Assembly (NCBI GenBank): GCA_943327965.2
Contig: CALPYQ020000046.1
Coordinates: forward strand, 1 to 8,506
From: Singulisphaera sp. GP187
GTDB taxonomy: Bacteria > Pseudomonadota > Gammaproteobacteria > Burkholderiales > Burkholderiaceae_C
Direction: 5' to 3'
Length of the DNA: 8,506 nt
The position numbers and the translations under genes were made by a program. The notes beneath the pieces are model-generated. The model searched no databases and was not told the DNA's origin. It was given only the letters and a program-made list of their open reading frames with translations. This document shows, one piece after another, positions 1 through 5,714 of the stretch. Position 1 is the first letter of the stretch. Each line of letters opens with the position of its first letter.

Positions 1-291
1 GGTAATGCCTGCATTGTTCACCAACACATGCAATCCACCTTGAGATTTGACGATTTCATCAATGAGCGCTTCGCCCGCGCCAGCGTCATTGACATTCAAA
101 TTGGCACCACGGCAGCCGGCATATGCTGCCAAAGCTGCCGAAATTCGGGCTGCCCCTTCGTCGGTGGTGGCAGTACCCACCACTTGCAAGCCTTGTTTTG
201 CCAGATCCAATGCAATGGCTGCACCTATGCCTCTGGACGCTCCAGTTACCAAGGCAATTTGACCTTTGAATTCTGTTGCGGCGACACTCAT
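1..291 (-). CDS. fabG: 3-oxoacyl-[ACP] reductase FabG, N-terminal part
   Basis: This gene encodes the NADPH-dependent reductase that converts 3-oxoacyl-ACP to 3-hydroxyacyl-ACP in each round of cytosolic type II fatty-acid elongation. Only the first 97 residues are in the window; the reading frame is open to the left edge, and the family is usually about 245 residues. The visible part is a short-chain dehydrogenase Rossmann fold: the glycine-rich cofactor loop TGASRGIG at residues 16-23 and the NNAG motif at 92-95. The catalytic Ser-Tyr-Lys residues lie beyond the window. The ATG at 291 shares an ATGA with the fabD stop and has a strong AAAGGAG seven bases upstream, inside the last fabD codons, so the start is well supported. 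Position after fabD and the visible motifs make FabG much more likely than another SDR, although the active site is not seen. Confidence 0.93.
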   Translation of the reverse strand, partial: MSVAATEFKGQIALVTGASRGIGAAIALDLAKQGLQVVGTATTDEGAARISAALAAYAGCRGANLNVNDAGAGEALIDEIVKSQGGLHVLVNNAGIT

Positions 292-1238
292 ACCAAGGCT
301 CCTTTGACTTCGGCCATTGAGGCGGGATCAAACAATGGCCAACCCGTCATTTCGGCATCAATGCGTTTCACCATGCCGGCCAAGACCTTGCCAGGTCCAC
401 ATTCAACCACCGTGCTGATGCCTCGGGCCTTGATGGCTTGCACGCACTCAACCCAACGAACAGGGCCAAAAGCTTGCCGGTAGAGTGCATCTCGAATTCG
501 ATCGGTGTCTGTTTCAACCGTCACATCGATGTTGTTGACGACAGGAATTTGAGGAGCCGCAAAAGTAGTCGCCGCCAACTTTTCCTTCAGCTTTTCCGCT
601 GCGGGCTTCATCAAGCTGGAGTGGAAAGGTGCTGATACGGGCAAATTAAGCGCCCGTTTTGCGCCCATTGCCTTGAGGACTTCACAAGCTTTCTCGACTG
701 CAGCTTTGCTGCCTGCAATAACTGTTTGACCAGGATCGTTGAAGTTGACTGCCTCAACCACCTCGCCACTGCCCGCAGGGAAAGTGGCTTGTGCTTGCGC
801 ACAACCCTCAATGACTTTGGCAGCCTCCATGCCTAAAACCGCAGCCATGGCGCCAGCGCCTACAGCCACCGCATCTTGCATGGCCGCCGCACGGAATCTG
901 ACCAGTGGTGCGGCCTGTGCCAGCGTCAAAACACCTGAAGCCACCAGTGCAGAGTACTCACCCAATGAATGGCCCGCAACCAGCGATGGTTTTGCGCCAC
1001 CTTCTGCCAACCAAGCACGATAGGCTGCAACAGCAGAAACCAACATCACGGGCTGGGTATTGGTGGTCAAAGCCAAGGCTTCTTTGGGACCATCGTGAAT
1101 GAGCGCACTCAAGTCTTCACCCATGGCATCGGACGCTTCTTTGAGGGTTTCCTTGACGGCAGGATGGTCACCCCAAGCGTCCAACATGCCCACAGATTGG
1201 GAGCCCTGACCGGGAAAAACAAAAGCAAATGCACTCAT
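288..1238 (-). CDS. fabD: Malonyl-CoA:ACP transacylase FabD
   Basis: FabD moves the malonyl group from malonyl-CoA to acyl carrier protein, supplying the extender unit for fatty-acid synthesis in the cytosol. The 316-residue product has the normal length for the family. It has the N-terminal FPGQGSQ oxyanion-hole motif at residues 8-14, the nucleophile elbow GHSLGEYS with Ser91, an Arg at 116 in the position expected to bind the malonyl carboxylate, and the catalytic His206 in SAPFHSS. A GPGKVL motif lies at 281-286. It follows fabH after 19 bases and overlaps fabG by the ATGA at 288-291. The sequence before its ATG (TGATTTGACATC) has no convincing Shine-Dalgarno, so translation probably depends partly on ribosomes arriving from fabH. 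Nothing is missing or truncated. Confidence 0.98.
   Translation of the reverse strand: MSAFAFVFPGQGSQSVGMLDAWGDHPAVKETLKEASDAMGEDLSALIHDGPKEALALTTNTQPVMLVSAVAAYRAWLAEGGAKPSLVAGHSLGEYSALVASGVLTLAQAAPLVRFRAAAMQDAVAVGAGAMAAVLGMEAAKVIEGCAQAQATFPAGSGEVVEAVNFNDPGQTVIAGSKAAVEKACEVLKAMGAKRALNLPVSAPFHSSLMKPAAEKLKEKLAATTFAAPQIPVVNNIDVTVETDTDRIRDALYRQAFGPVRWVECVQAIKARGISTVVECGPGKVLAGMVKRIDAEMTGWPLFDPASMAEVKGALV
299..305 (-). promoter_or_regulatory. Shine-Dalgarno of fabG inside fabD
   Basis: AAAGGAG on the minus strand lies seven bases before the fabG ATG and within the final codons of fabD. It is the best ribosome-binding site of the fab genes in the window. It suggests that fabG starts efficiently by itself as well as by coupling through the ATGA overlap. 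Confidence 0.75.
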
Positions 1239-1257
1239 GATGTCAAATCAAAATTGA

Positions 1258-2235
1258 TCAGTATTTTAAAAGGACCGAACCCCAGGTAAACCCACCACCG
1301 ACGCCCTCTAGCATCAATGTTTGGCCCTTGGTAATTTGTCCAGACCGCACGCCATGGTCAAGTGCCAATGGAATTGAAGCGGCAGATGTATTGCCATGCT
1401 GATCGACTGTCACAATGACTTTGTCCATCGACATTTTTAATTTGCGCGCAGTACTTTGCATGATGCGAATATTGGCCTGATGGGGAATGAGCCAGTCAAT
1501 GTCGGCATCATTCAAGCCTGCCTTGGCCAAAGAAGCTCTGGCGGTTTCTTCTAGGACGCCAACAGCAAGTTTGAACACGGCTTGTCCGTCCATTTTGAGG
1601 ACAGGGTCGCCCAAGATAGCGCCACCTGACACATGGCCGGGCACACACAAAATGTCTGAGTATTTGCCATCGGCATGGATGTCGGTGGCCAAAATACCCG
1701 GCGTGTCTGAGGCTTCCAAAACCACTGCGCCAGCACCGTCACCAAACAGCACGCAGGTTGTTCGGTCTTTGAAATCCAGGATGCGGCTGAATACTTCGGC
1801 GCCAATGACCAAGGCCCGCTTGGCTGTGCCTGTTTTGATCATGGCATCGGCCACAGTCATGGCATAAACAAAACCACTGCACACGGCCTGAACATCAAAA
1901 ACAGGGCAGCCTACAATGCCCAATTTGTGTTGCAGCAACGCGGCGGTTGAGGGGAAAACCATGTCGGGCGTTGAAGTTGCCACAATGATGAGATCGATGT
2001 CTGATGCATTGCATCCCGCGGACTCAATGGCTCTCCGTGCAGCTTCAGCACCTAAATCGCTGCTGCCAACGCCCTCATCCACAAAATGTCTGGCGCGAAT
2101 ACCTGTGCGCTCAACAATCCATTCGTCGGAGCTTTCAATGCCTTGGGCTGCCAACTCGGCCACCAAATCGGCGTTGGTTAAACGCCTAGGAGGCAGGAAG
2201 CTGCCAGTGCCAGTAATTCGAGAAAAAATGGTCAT
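1258..2235 (-). CDS. fabH: 3-oxoacyl-[ACP] synthase III FabH
   Basis: FabH (KAS III) condenses acetyl-CoA with malonyl-ACP to give acetoacetyl-ACP, the first step of type II fatty-acid synthesis. The 325-residue protein is full length with a thiolase fold. The catalytic triad is visible: Cys119 in QAVCSGF, His252 in IPHQAN and Asn282 in HGNTSAAS. The N-terminal ITGTGSFLP and the C-terminal [10 protein letters not shown] are typical of the family. Its ATG overlaps the plsX stop (ATGA, 2232-2235) and no Shine-Dalgarno is visible upstream, which points to translational coupling with plsX. The next gene, fabD, uses the malonyl-CoA pool to make its cosubstrate malonyl-ACP. The gene looks ordinary and intact. 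Confidence 0.98.
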   Translation of the reverse strand: MTIFSRITGTGSFLPPRRLTNADLVAELAAQGIESSDEWIVERTGIRARHFVDEGVGSSDLGAEAARRAIESAGCNASDIDLIIVATSTPDMVFPSTAALLQHKLGIVGCPVFDVQAVCSGFVYAMTVADAMIKTGTAKRALVIGAEVFSRILDFKDRTTCVLFGDGAGAVVLEASDTPGILATDIHADGKYSDILCVPGHVSGGAILGDPVLKMDGQAVFKLAVGVLEETARASLAKAGLNDADIDWLIPHQANIRIMQSTARKLKMSMDKVIVTVDQHGNTSAASIPLALDHGVRSGQITKGQTLMLEGVGGGFTWGSVLLKY

Positions 2236-3302
2236 TCGATGATTGCCGGGTTGGCCGAATCGGCTGGAGCGCTCACTTGCGACTGAAGCAAGGGCGCCGC
2301 ATGCGCAATTCGCGCAGCAACTCGGCTTAACAGTTGATGTCTGGCAGCATCATACGCTCGGTTGAGGGCAGTTTCGAAAGCCAACTCGTCTGCAGAACCA
2401 TGGCTTTTGAAGACCAAGCCTCTCAAGCCCAAAAGTGCAGCGCCGTTGTAGCGCCGATGATCAACTCTATTTTTAAACGAAGTTAAGACCGGATGAGCGC
2501 AAATGGCTGCAATTTTGGTAAAAATATTGCGAGAAAATTCAGATTTCAAGAAGCCACCCATCATGGTGGCCAGGCCTTCGCTGGTCTTGAGCGCAACATT
2601 TCCTACAAAACCATCGCACACCACAATGTCGACTGTTCCCTTGAAAATGTCGTTGCCCTCAACATTGCCGTAAAAGTTCAAATCGCCGGAGTTAGCAGCA
2701 GATCGAAGCAGTTCGGCTGTTTTTTTGATGATTTCATTGCCTTTAATGGCTTCTTCACCGATGTTCAGCAAGCCCACAGTTGGGCTTTCATTGTCCTGCA
2801 AGACCGAAACCAAGGCCGAACCCATGACTGCAAATTGAAACAAATGCTCAGGGGCGCAATCGACATTGGCACCCAGATCGAGCATGGTGGTGCCACCACC
2901 TTTGAAGTTAGGCATTTGACCCGCAATAGCAGGACGGTCAATGCCATCCATTGTCTTGAGCACATAACGTGCAATGGCCATCAATGCGCCCGTATTGCCA
3001 GCGGAAACGGCAGCATCTGCCTCGCCAGACTTAACTTGCTCGATGGCAATGCGCATGGAGGAGTCTTTTTTGCGACGAAGTGCAACTTCCACGGGATCGT
3101 CCATGTCCACCACTTCGGACGCATGAACAATCTCTGCTCGTTCGTGCTTGAAATGAGCCAGCGCTTCAGCTTGCCCCACCAAACGCAACCGTGCTTCTGG
3201 GTGCGCGTCCAAAAAATGACGGCACGCAGGTAAGGTAACACTTGGCCCGTGATCACCCCCCATGCAATCCACGGCAATCGTATAAAACTCTTTGGAGGAC
3301 AT
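2232..3302 (-). CDS. plsX: Phosphate acyltransferase PlsX
   Basis: PlsX is a peripheral-membrane enzyme that makes acyl-phosphate from acyl-ACP, the donor for PlsY in phosphatidic-acid synthesis, so it links fatty-acid to phospholipid synthesis. From the ATG at 3302 the protein has 356 residues. Family motifs are [11 protein letters not shown] at 10-20, SAGNTGA at 100-106, LDLGAN at 141-146, VCDGFVGN at 228-235, YNGAALLGL at 285-293 and SHGSAD at 300-305. The tail after about residue 328 is alanine-rich and probably variable. A GTG at 3317 would add five residues (MFTEN); I prefer the ATG because it gives the usual distance to [10 protein letters not shown]. Neither start has a clear Shine-Dalgarno, and a strong hairpin ends at 3318, next to the GTG. 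The stop overlaps fabH. Confidence 0.96.
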   Translation of the reverse strand: MSSKEFYTIAVDCMGGDHGPSVTLPACRHFLDAHPEARLRLVGQAEALAHFKHERAEIVHASEVVDMDDPVEVALRRKKDSSMRIAIEQVKSGEADAAVSAGNTGALMAIARYVLKTMDGIDRPAIAGQMPNFKGGGTTMLDLGANVDCAPEHLFQFAVMGSALVSVLQDNESPTVGLLNIGEEAIKGNEIIKKTAELLRSAANSGDLNFYGNVEGNDIFKGTVDIVVCDGFVGNVALKTSEGLATMMGGFLKSEFSRNIFTKIAAICAHPVLTSFKNRVDHRRYNGAALLGLRGLVFKSHGSADELAFETALNRAYDAARHQLLSRVAARIAHAAPLLQSQVSAPADSANPAIIE

Positions 3303-3317
3303 ATTTTCAGTAAACAC

Positions 3318-3366
3318 AAATACAAAGGCCCGAGGCTACCTTGAATGTAGCATCGGGCCTGTATTT
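3318..3366 (-). terminator. Long hairpin between rpmF and plsX (terminator or attenuator)
   Basis: The arms pair as follows in plus coordinates: 3318-3323 with 3361-3366 (AAATAC/GTATTT), 3326-3333 with 3353-3360 (AGGCCCGA/TCGGGCCT) and 3335-3339 with 3347-3351 (GCTAC/GTAGC). The loop has seven bases. Interruptions are one G-A mismatch and a two-base bulge. Read on the minus strand, the eight-base G+C-rich arm is followed by a T-rich but interrupted run (TTTGTATTTGTGTTT). It starts 10 bases after the rpmF stop and ends just before plsX. I infer a partial rho-independent terminator that lets L32 be made in excess of PlsX, or a 3' stabiliser of rpmF mRNA. The interrupted T run argues against a fully efficient terminator. 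Confidence 0.65.
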
Positions 3367-3376
3367 CAAGCGTCAG

Positions 3377-3559
3377 TTAGGCTTCTGATTTGTTTTTCAG
3401 AACCTGACGGCCACGGTAAAAACCGTTAGGGCTGATGTGGTGACGCAAATGTGTCTCGCCGGTTGTTGGCTCAACGGCAATACCTGGCACGTTCAAGGCA
3501 TTGTGTGAACGGTGCATGCCACGTTTAGAAGGTGACTTTTTGTTTTGTTGTACAGCCAT
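3377..3559 (-). CDS. rpmF: 50S ribosomal protein L32
   Basis: L32 (bL32) is a small basic component of the large ribosomal subunit. The 60-residue product has the standard length and the conserved opening [19 protein letters not shown], followed by [14 protein letters not shown] and GFYRGRQV. It has no cysteines, so it is the zinc-free form, as in other proteobacteria. The start is fixed by AAGGAG at 3565-3570, five bases upstream. It lies between yceD and plsX, the usual order. A 143-base gap with its own -10 element separates it from yceD, and a strong hairpin follows its stop, so it may be expressed as a short separate transcript as well as within the cluster. Confidence 0.99.
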   Translation of the reverse strand: MAVQQNKKSPSKRGMHRSHNALNVPGIAVEPTTGETHLRHHISPNGFYRGRQVLKNKSEA

Positions 3560-3668
3560 GATGGCTCCTTGGAAGCGTTGAAAGCAGCGTTATTAAGGAC
3601 AAGCTCAACATCAACGCGGCTAGGTTAAACAGTGAATGAACTCACACCCAGAAGGTGCGAAGCCGCTG
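3560..3668 (-). promoter_or_regulatory. rpmF leader region
   Basis: This is the stretch between the predicted -10 element and the rpmF start; it holds no gene. If transcription begins about seven bases after the -10, the leader is roughly 100 bases long. Two pairings are visible: a perfect seven-base match between 3575-3581 and 3611-3617 (GCGTTGA/TCAACGC) that encloses 29 bases and sits just upstream of the Shine-Dalgarno, and a short CACC/GGTG hairpin near the 5' end. I know of no named regulatory RNA family that it matches. A regulatory role is conjecture. Confidence 0.3.
3565..3570 (-). promoter_or_regulatory. Shine-Dalgarno of rpmF
   Basis: AAGGAG on the minus strand, five bases before the rpmF ATG. 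It stands out because neighbouring yceD and plsX lack a comparable site, which fits the high translation expected of a ribosomal protein. Confidence 0.85.
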
Positions 3669-3674
3669 ATTATA
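3669..3674 (-). promoter_or_regulatory. -10 element of a likely rpmF promoter
   Basis: A perfect TATAAT on the minus strand lies 109 bases before the rpmF ATG and just after the yceD stop. The -35 side is poor: at a 17-base spacer the hexamer is TAGATT, and a better-looking TTGGCC is only 13 bases away. Location in the only sizeable gap of the cluster, before a ribosomal protein gene, favours a real promoter. Confidence 0.5.
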
Positions 3675-3702
3675 GCCCATAGTTTCAGGCCAATCTAGCG
3701 TT

Positions 3703-4260
3703 TTAATGCGGTTTTTTCTTCAATTGCGCCAAGGCCGCAAAAGGGTTGGGGCGCTCTGCCTGAGCCGCCTCAAAAGACTCATCGGACACCGACATCGTTA
3801 CGGAAGTGGGGCAAACAGGGTGCTTGGGCACAATGGGGGCCGACATGATGAGTTCATCCTCAATGAGTTCCCAAACGTCAAATTCAGGCACCAAGACCAG
3901 CAAATCTTCTTCAGATTCGTCGTCTTCGGCTTCTGCGGTGGCTTCGTCAGCCACAAATCGGAAGGTTTGCTCTGACAAGACCTCAACCTGGACTTGACCT
4001 AAACAGCGCTGGCACTGCATGGGCAAGCCAACAGAAGCCTTCAAATGTAAAAAAATTTGAGGCTCGCCACCAGCAACTGACACTGTTTCCCCAGTCAACT
4101 CCCATTCAACCTGTGTATTTTCTGCCTCCGAAGCGCTTTGAGTTGTCGCCAAATCAGCCAAACGCTCAAAAAATGTCAGCGGCTGGAGGCCATTGAGGCT
4201 CAAACCATCCCGAGCAAACGCTTTGACATGGAGTCTTTTTAAATCAAAATTTTTTTCCAT
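3703..4260 (-). CDS. yceD: YceD family protein (DUF177), 23S rRNA accumulation related
   Basis: YceD proteins are usually encoded just before rpmF, and bacterial and plant members have been linked to 23S rRNA accumulation; the molecular activity is not settled. From the ATG at 4260 the product has 185 residues. Visible features are an N-terminal segment LKRLHVKAFARDG, a Cys83-x2-Cys86 pair in MQCQRCLG, a strongly acidic stretch at about 105-120, a third cysteine at 150 (PVCP) and the family's C-terminal PNPFAAL at 171-177 before a lysine-rich end. The frame stays open to 4338, but the longer forms (ATG at 4308 or 4338) would run into maf and add residues unlike the family. The start has no Shine-Dalgarno and an A/T-rich beginning. 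Cys83 and Cys86 could hold a metal, but that is speculation. Confidence 0.9.
   Translation of the reverse strand: MEKNFDLKRLHVKAFARDGLSLNGLQPLTFFERLADLATTQSASEAENTQVEWELTGETVSVAGGEPQIFLHLKASVGLPMQCQRCLGQVQVEVLSEQTFRFVADEATAEAEDDESEEDLLVLVPEFDVWELIEDELIMSAPIVPKHPVCPTSVTMSVSDESFEAAQAERPNPFAALAQLKKKPH
4223..4250 (+). promoter_or_regulatory. Candidate sigma-70 promoter of maf inside yceD
   Basis: A perfect TTGACA at 4223-4228 is followed after 16 bases by CAAAAT at 4245-4250, which matches four of six positions of TATAAT. Transcription would start near 4257 and give a leader of about 29 bases before the maf ATG. The whole element lies in the opening codons of the opposing yceD gene. The very short divergent gap leaves no other room for a maf promoter. 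Confidence 0.42.
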
Positions 4261-4266
4261 GTCGGC

Positions 4267-4272
4267 AGTGTA
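4267..4272 (-). promoter_or_regulatory. Possible -10 element directly upstream of yceD
   Basis: TACACT on the minus strand ends six bases before the yceD ATG, so a transcript from it would start at or next to the ATG and be almost leaderless. The accompanying -35 is weak (TTGGAC at a 15-base spacer, inside the maf start). The absence of a Shine-Dalgarno before yceD is consistent with this, but the evidence is thin. Confidence 0.3.
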
Positions 4273-4285
4273 AGAGAATTGAGGG

Positions 4286-4903
4286 ATGTCCAAAGACAAT
4301 TTACCCATCCCCAAGCCCCTCCATGACTTCCCTGTCATCCTGGGCTCAAGTTCTCGTTATCGCAAAGAATTGCTGGCCAGACTTCGGATTCCCTTTGAAG
4401 TTTTCGCACCTGAAGTCGATGAGACCCCCATGGCGGGTGAATCGCCAAAAGCTTTGGCCCTCAGGTTGGCCTTGGCCAAAGCACAAGCCGTGGCCCAGCA
4501 ACACCCCAACGCCGTGGTCATCGGCTCCGACCAAGTGGCAGATCTTGACGGAACACCGCTGGGCAAGCCGGGCAACCACCGCAATGCAGTCGTGCAATTG
4601 CAAAAAATGCGCGGCAAAACCGTGGTCTTCCAAACAGCACTTTCAGTGGTGTGCTTGGCCAATGGTTATGAGCGAACCGAATTAGCAGCTGTCAGCGTTA
4701 AATTTAGAAATTTGACTGACGCCGAAATTGAAGCTTATCTTCTGGCTGAAGAGCCTTACGACTGCGCTGGAAGCGCCAAAAGCGAAGGTCTTGGCATTGC
4801 ACTTTTGGATGCCATCGACAACGACGATCCCACCGCATTGATTGGCCTACCCCTGATTAGGACTTGTCAATTACTCAGAGAAGCGGGCGTGAAGTTGCTA
4901 TGA
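4286..4903 (+). CDS. yceF: Maf-family nucleotide pyrophosphatase, YceF type (7-methyl-GTP)
   Basis: Maf proteins hydrolyse the alpha-beta phosphate bond of nucleoside triphosphates, and the YceF subgroup prefers 7-methyl-GTP, probably cleaning modified nucleotides from the pool. The 205-residue product carries the SSSRYR motif at 21-26, APEVDETP at 41-48, GSDQV with the likely catalytic Asp82, LGKPG at 92-96, and AGSAKSEG at 161-168, followed by IGLPL. The DxQ and AGSxKSEG spellings fit YceF rather than the dTTP/UTP (YhdE) subgroup. Location divergent to yceD-rpmF matches the yceF neighbourhood in other proteobacteria. An in-frame TGA at 4280-4282 rules out a longer form. The N-terminus is about a dozen residues longer than usual before the first motif. 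The stop overlaps the next gene by ATGA. Confidence 0.93.
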   Translation: MSKDNLPIPKPLHDFPVILGSSSRYRKELLARLRIPFEVFAPEVDETPMAGESPKALALRLALAKAQAVAQQHPNAVVIGSDQVADLDGTPLGKPGNHRNAVVQLQKMRGKTVVFQTALSVVCLANGYERTELAAVSVKFRNLTDAEIEAYLLAEEPYDCAGSAKSEGLGIALLDAIDNDDPTALIGLPLIRTCQLLREAGVKLL

Positions 4904-5694
4904 GTCAAACACCCCAACAAGCTGGCAAACTTTTTCTGGTACCTGCACCTCTAGATTTTGGATGCCATCAAGAAGCCCCTTTGAGCAACGTGATGCCTGG
5001 AGGGACTCTTGAAGCTGCCGCCAAGATAACGCATTGGATTTGCGAAAACGCCAAAACCACACGCGCTTACCTCAAACGGATTGACGCCATCTCGCCATTG
5101 AGCTTGCCCATCCAGTCTCAAACCATCGTCGAGCTTCCACGGCAAGTTCACAAAAAGGGAGATCACTTGGGTGCATTCGATGCCAAGCCGCTGCTCAATG
5201 CCGCACTTCAAGGCCAAGACATTGGCTTGATCAGTGAAGCAGGCATGCCTGCAGTGGCAGACCCCGGCAGTTCAGTTGTGCGCGCCGCACATGATTTAGG
5301 CTTGAAAGTGATGCCGCTGGTTGGGCCCGTGTCCTTGTTATTGGCCCTGGCCAGCAGCGGGCTGAATGGACAAAATTTTGCATTCGTCGGTTACCTGCCG
5401 CAAGAACCGCAAGAACGCACTCGCAGAATTAAGGAATTAGAACAATTGGCCCTCAAAACAGGTCAAACCCAACTGTTCATTGAAACGCCCTACCGCAACC
5501 TTGCCCTTTGGGGTTCTTTGGTTCAAAGTTTGCAAACGCAAACTCGATTGGCGTTCAGCAGTGGCATCACCTTGCCAGATGCCGCAACCCAATGTGCAAC
5601 CGTACAACAATGGCGAAAAATCAGGTCTGCCAACGGCGATGGGCCAGAAGGCTTGAGCAACCAAACGCCCGCCGTATTTGCAATTGGCGTTTAG
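4900..5694 (+). CDS. SAM-dependent methyltransferase, RsmI-like (tetrapyrrole methylase fold)
   Basis: The 264-residue product belongs to the tetrapyrrole (corrin/porphyrin) methylase superfamily and resembles RsmI, which methylates the 2'-O of C1402 in 16S rRNA. The similarity is clearest at ISEAGMPAVADPG (111-123), VMPLVGPVSLLLALASSG (137-154), FAFVGYLPQ (160-168) and LFIETPYRN (192-200). CENAKTTRAYLK (48-59) stands where RsmI has its CEDTRxTxxLL motif, but with the acidic residue changed. The N-terminal region VPAPLDFG replaces the usual VATPIGNLxD loop. I therefore call it an RsmI paralog with unproven substrate and give no symbol. The ATG at 4900 overlaps the maf stop (ATGA), implying cotranslation. 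An upstream TTG at 4864 would add 12 residues inside maf and is less likely. It converges on sppA with 18 bases between them. Confidence 0.82.
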   Translation: MSQTPQQAGKLFLVPAPLDFGCHQEAPLSNVMPGGTLEAAAKITHWICENAKTTRAYLKRIDAISPLSLPIQSQTIVELPRQVHKKGDHLGAFDAKPLLNAALQGQDIGLISEAGMPAVADPGSSVVRAAHDLGLKVMPLVGPVSLLLALASSGLNGQNFAFVGYLPQEPQERTRRIKELEQLALKTGQTQLFIETPYRNLALWGSLVQSLQTQTRLAFSSGITLPDAATQCATVQQWRKIRSANGDGPEGLSNQTPAVFAIGV

Positions 5695-5714
5695 TCAGCG
5701 CTAGGCTGCCAATT
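5682..5714. repeat. Inverted repeat across the convergent stop codons
   Basis: AATTGGC at 5682-5688 and GCCAATT at 5708-5714 form a perfect seven-base stem around 19 bases. It spans the stop of the RsmI-like gene (5692-5694) and reaches into the stop of sppA (5713-5715). Neither strand has a T run afterwards, so it is not a typical rho-independent terminator. It may act as a weak bidirectional end or be chance. Confidence 0.35.

Noticed and set aside
28..483. Open frame of 151 codons on the plus strand opposite fabG and fabD
   Set aside because: It spans the ends of two confirmed genes on the other strand and its translation has no family resemblance.
1241..1246. Perfect TTGACA on the minus strand just before fabD
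   Set aside because: No acceptable -10 hexamer lies 15-19 bases downstream, and any transcript would start inside fabD.
1487..1867. Open frame of 126 codons antisense to fabH
   Set aside because: It is a Ser/Ala/Thr-rich low-information translation inside an intact conserved gene; a shadow frame.
2493..3233. Open frame of 246 codons on the plus strand, antisense to plsX
   Set aside because: It lies wholly within the well-supported plsX gene, has no recognisable domain or ribosome-binding site, and is rich in His, Cys and Asn in a way typical of an antisense shadow.
4261..4338. Longer YceD form starting at 4308 or 4338
   Set aside because: The extra residues do not resemble YceD N-termini and would overlap the start of maf; the ATG at 4260 gives a normal family length.
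4864..4899. Upstream TTG start of the RsmI-like gene
   Set aside because: It would add 12 residues inside maf; the ATG at 4900 has the common ATGA overlap and a family-like beginning.
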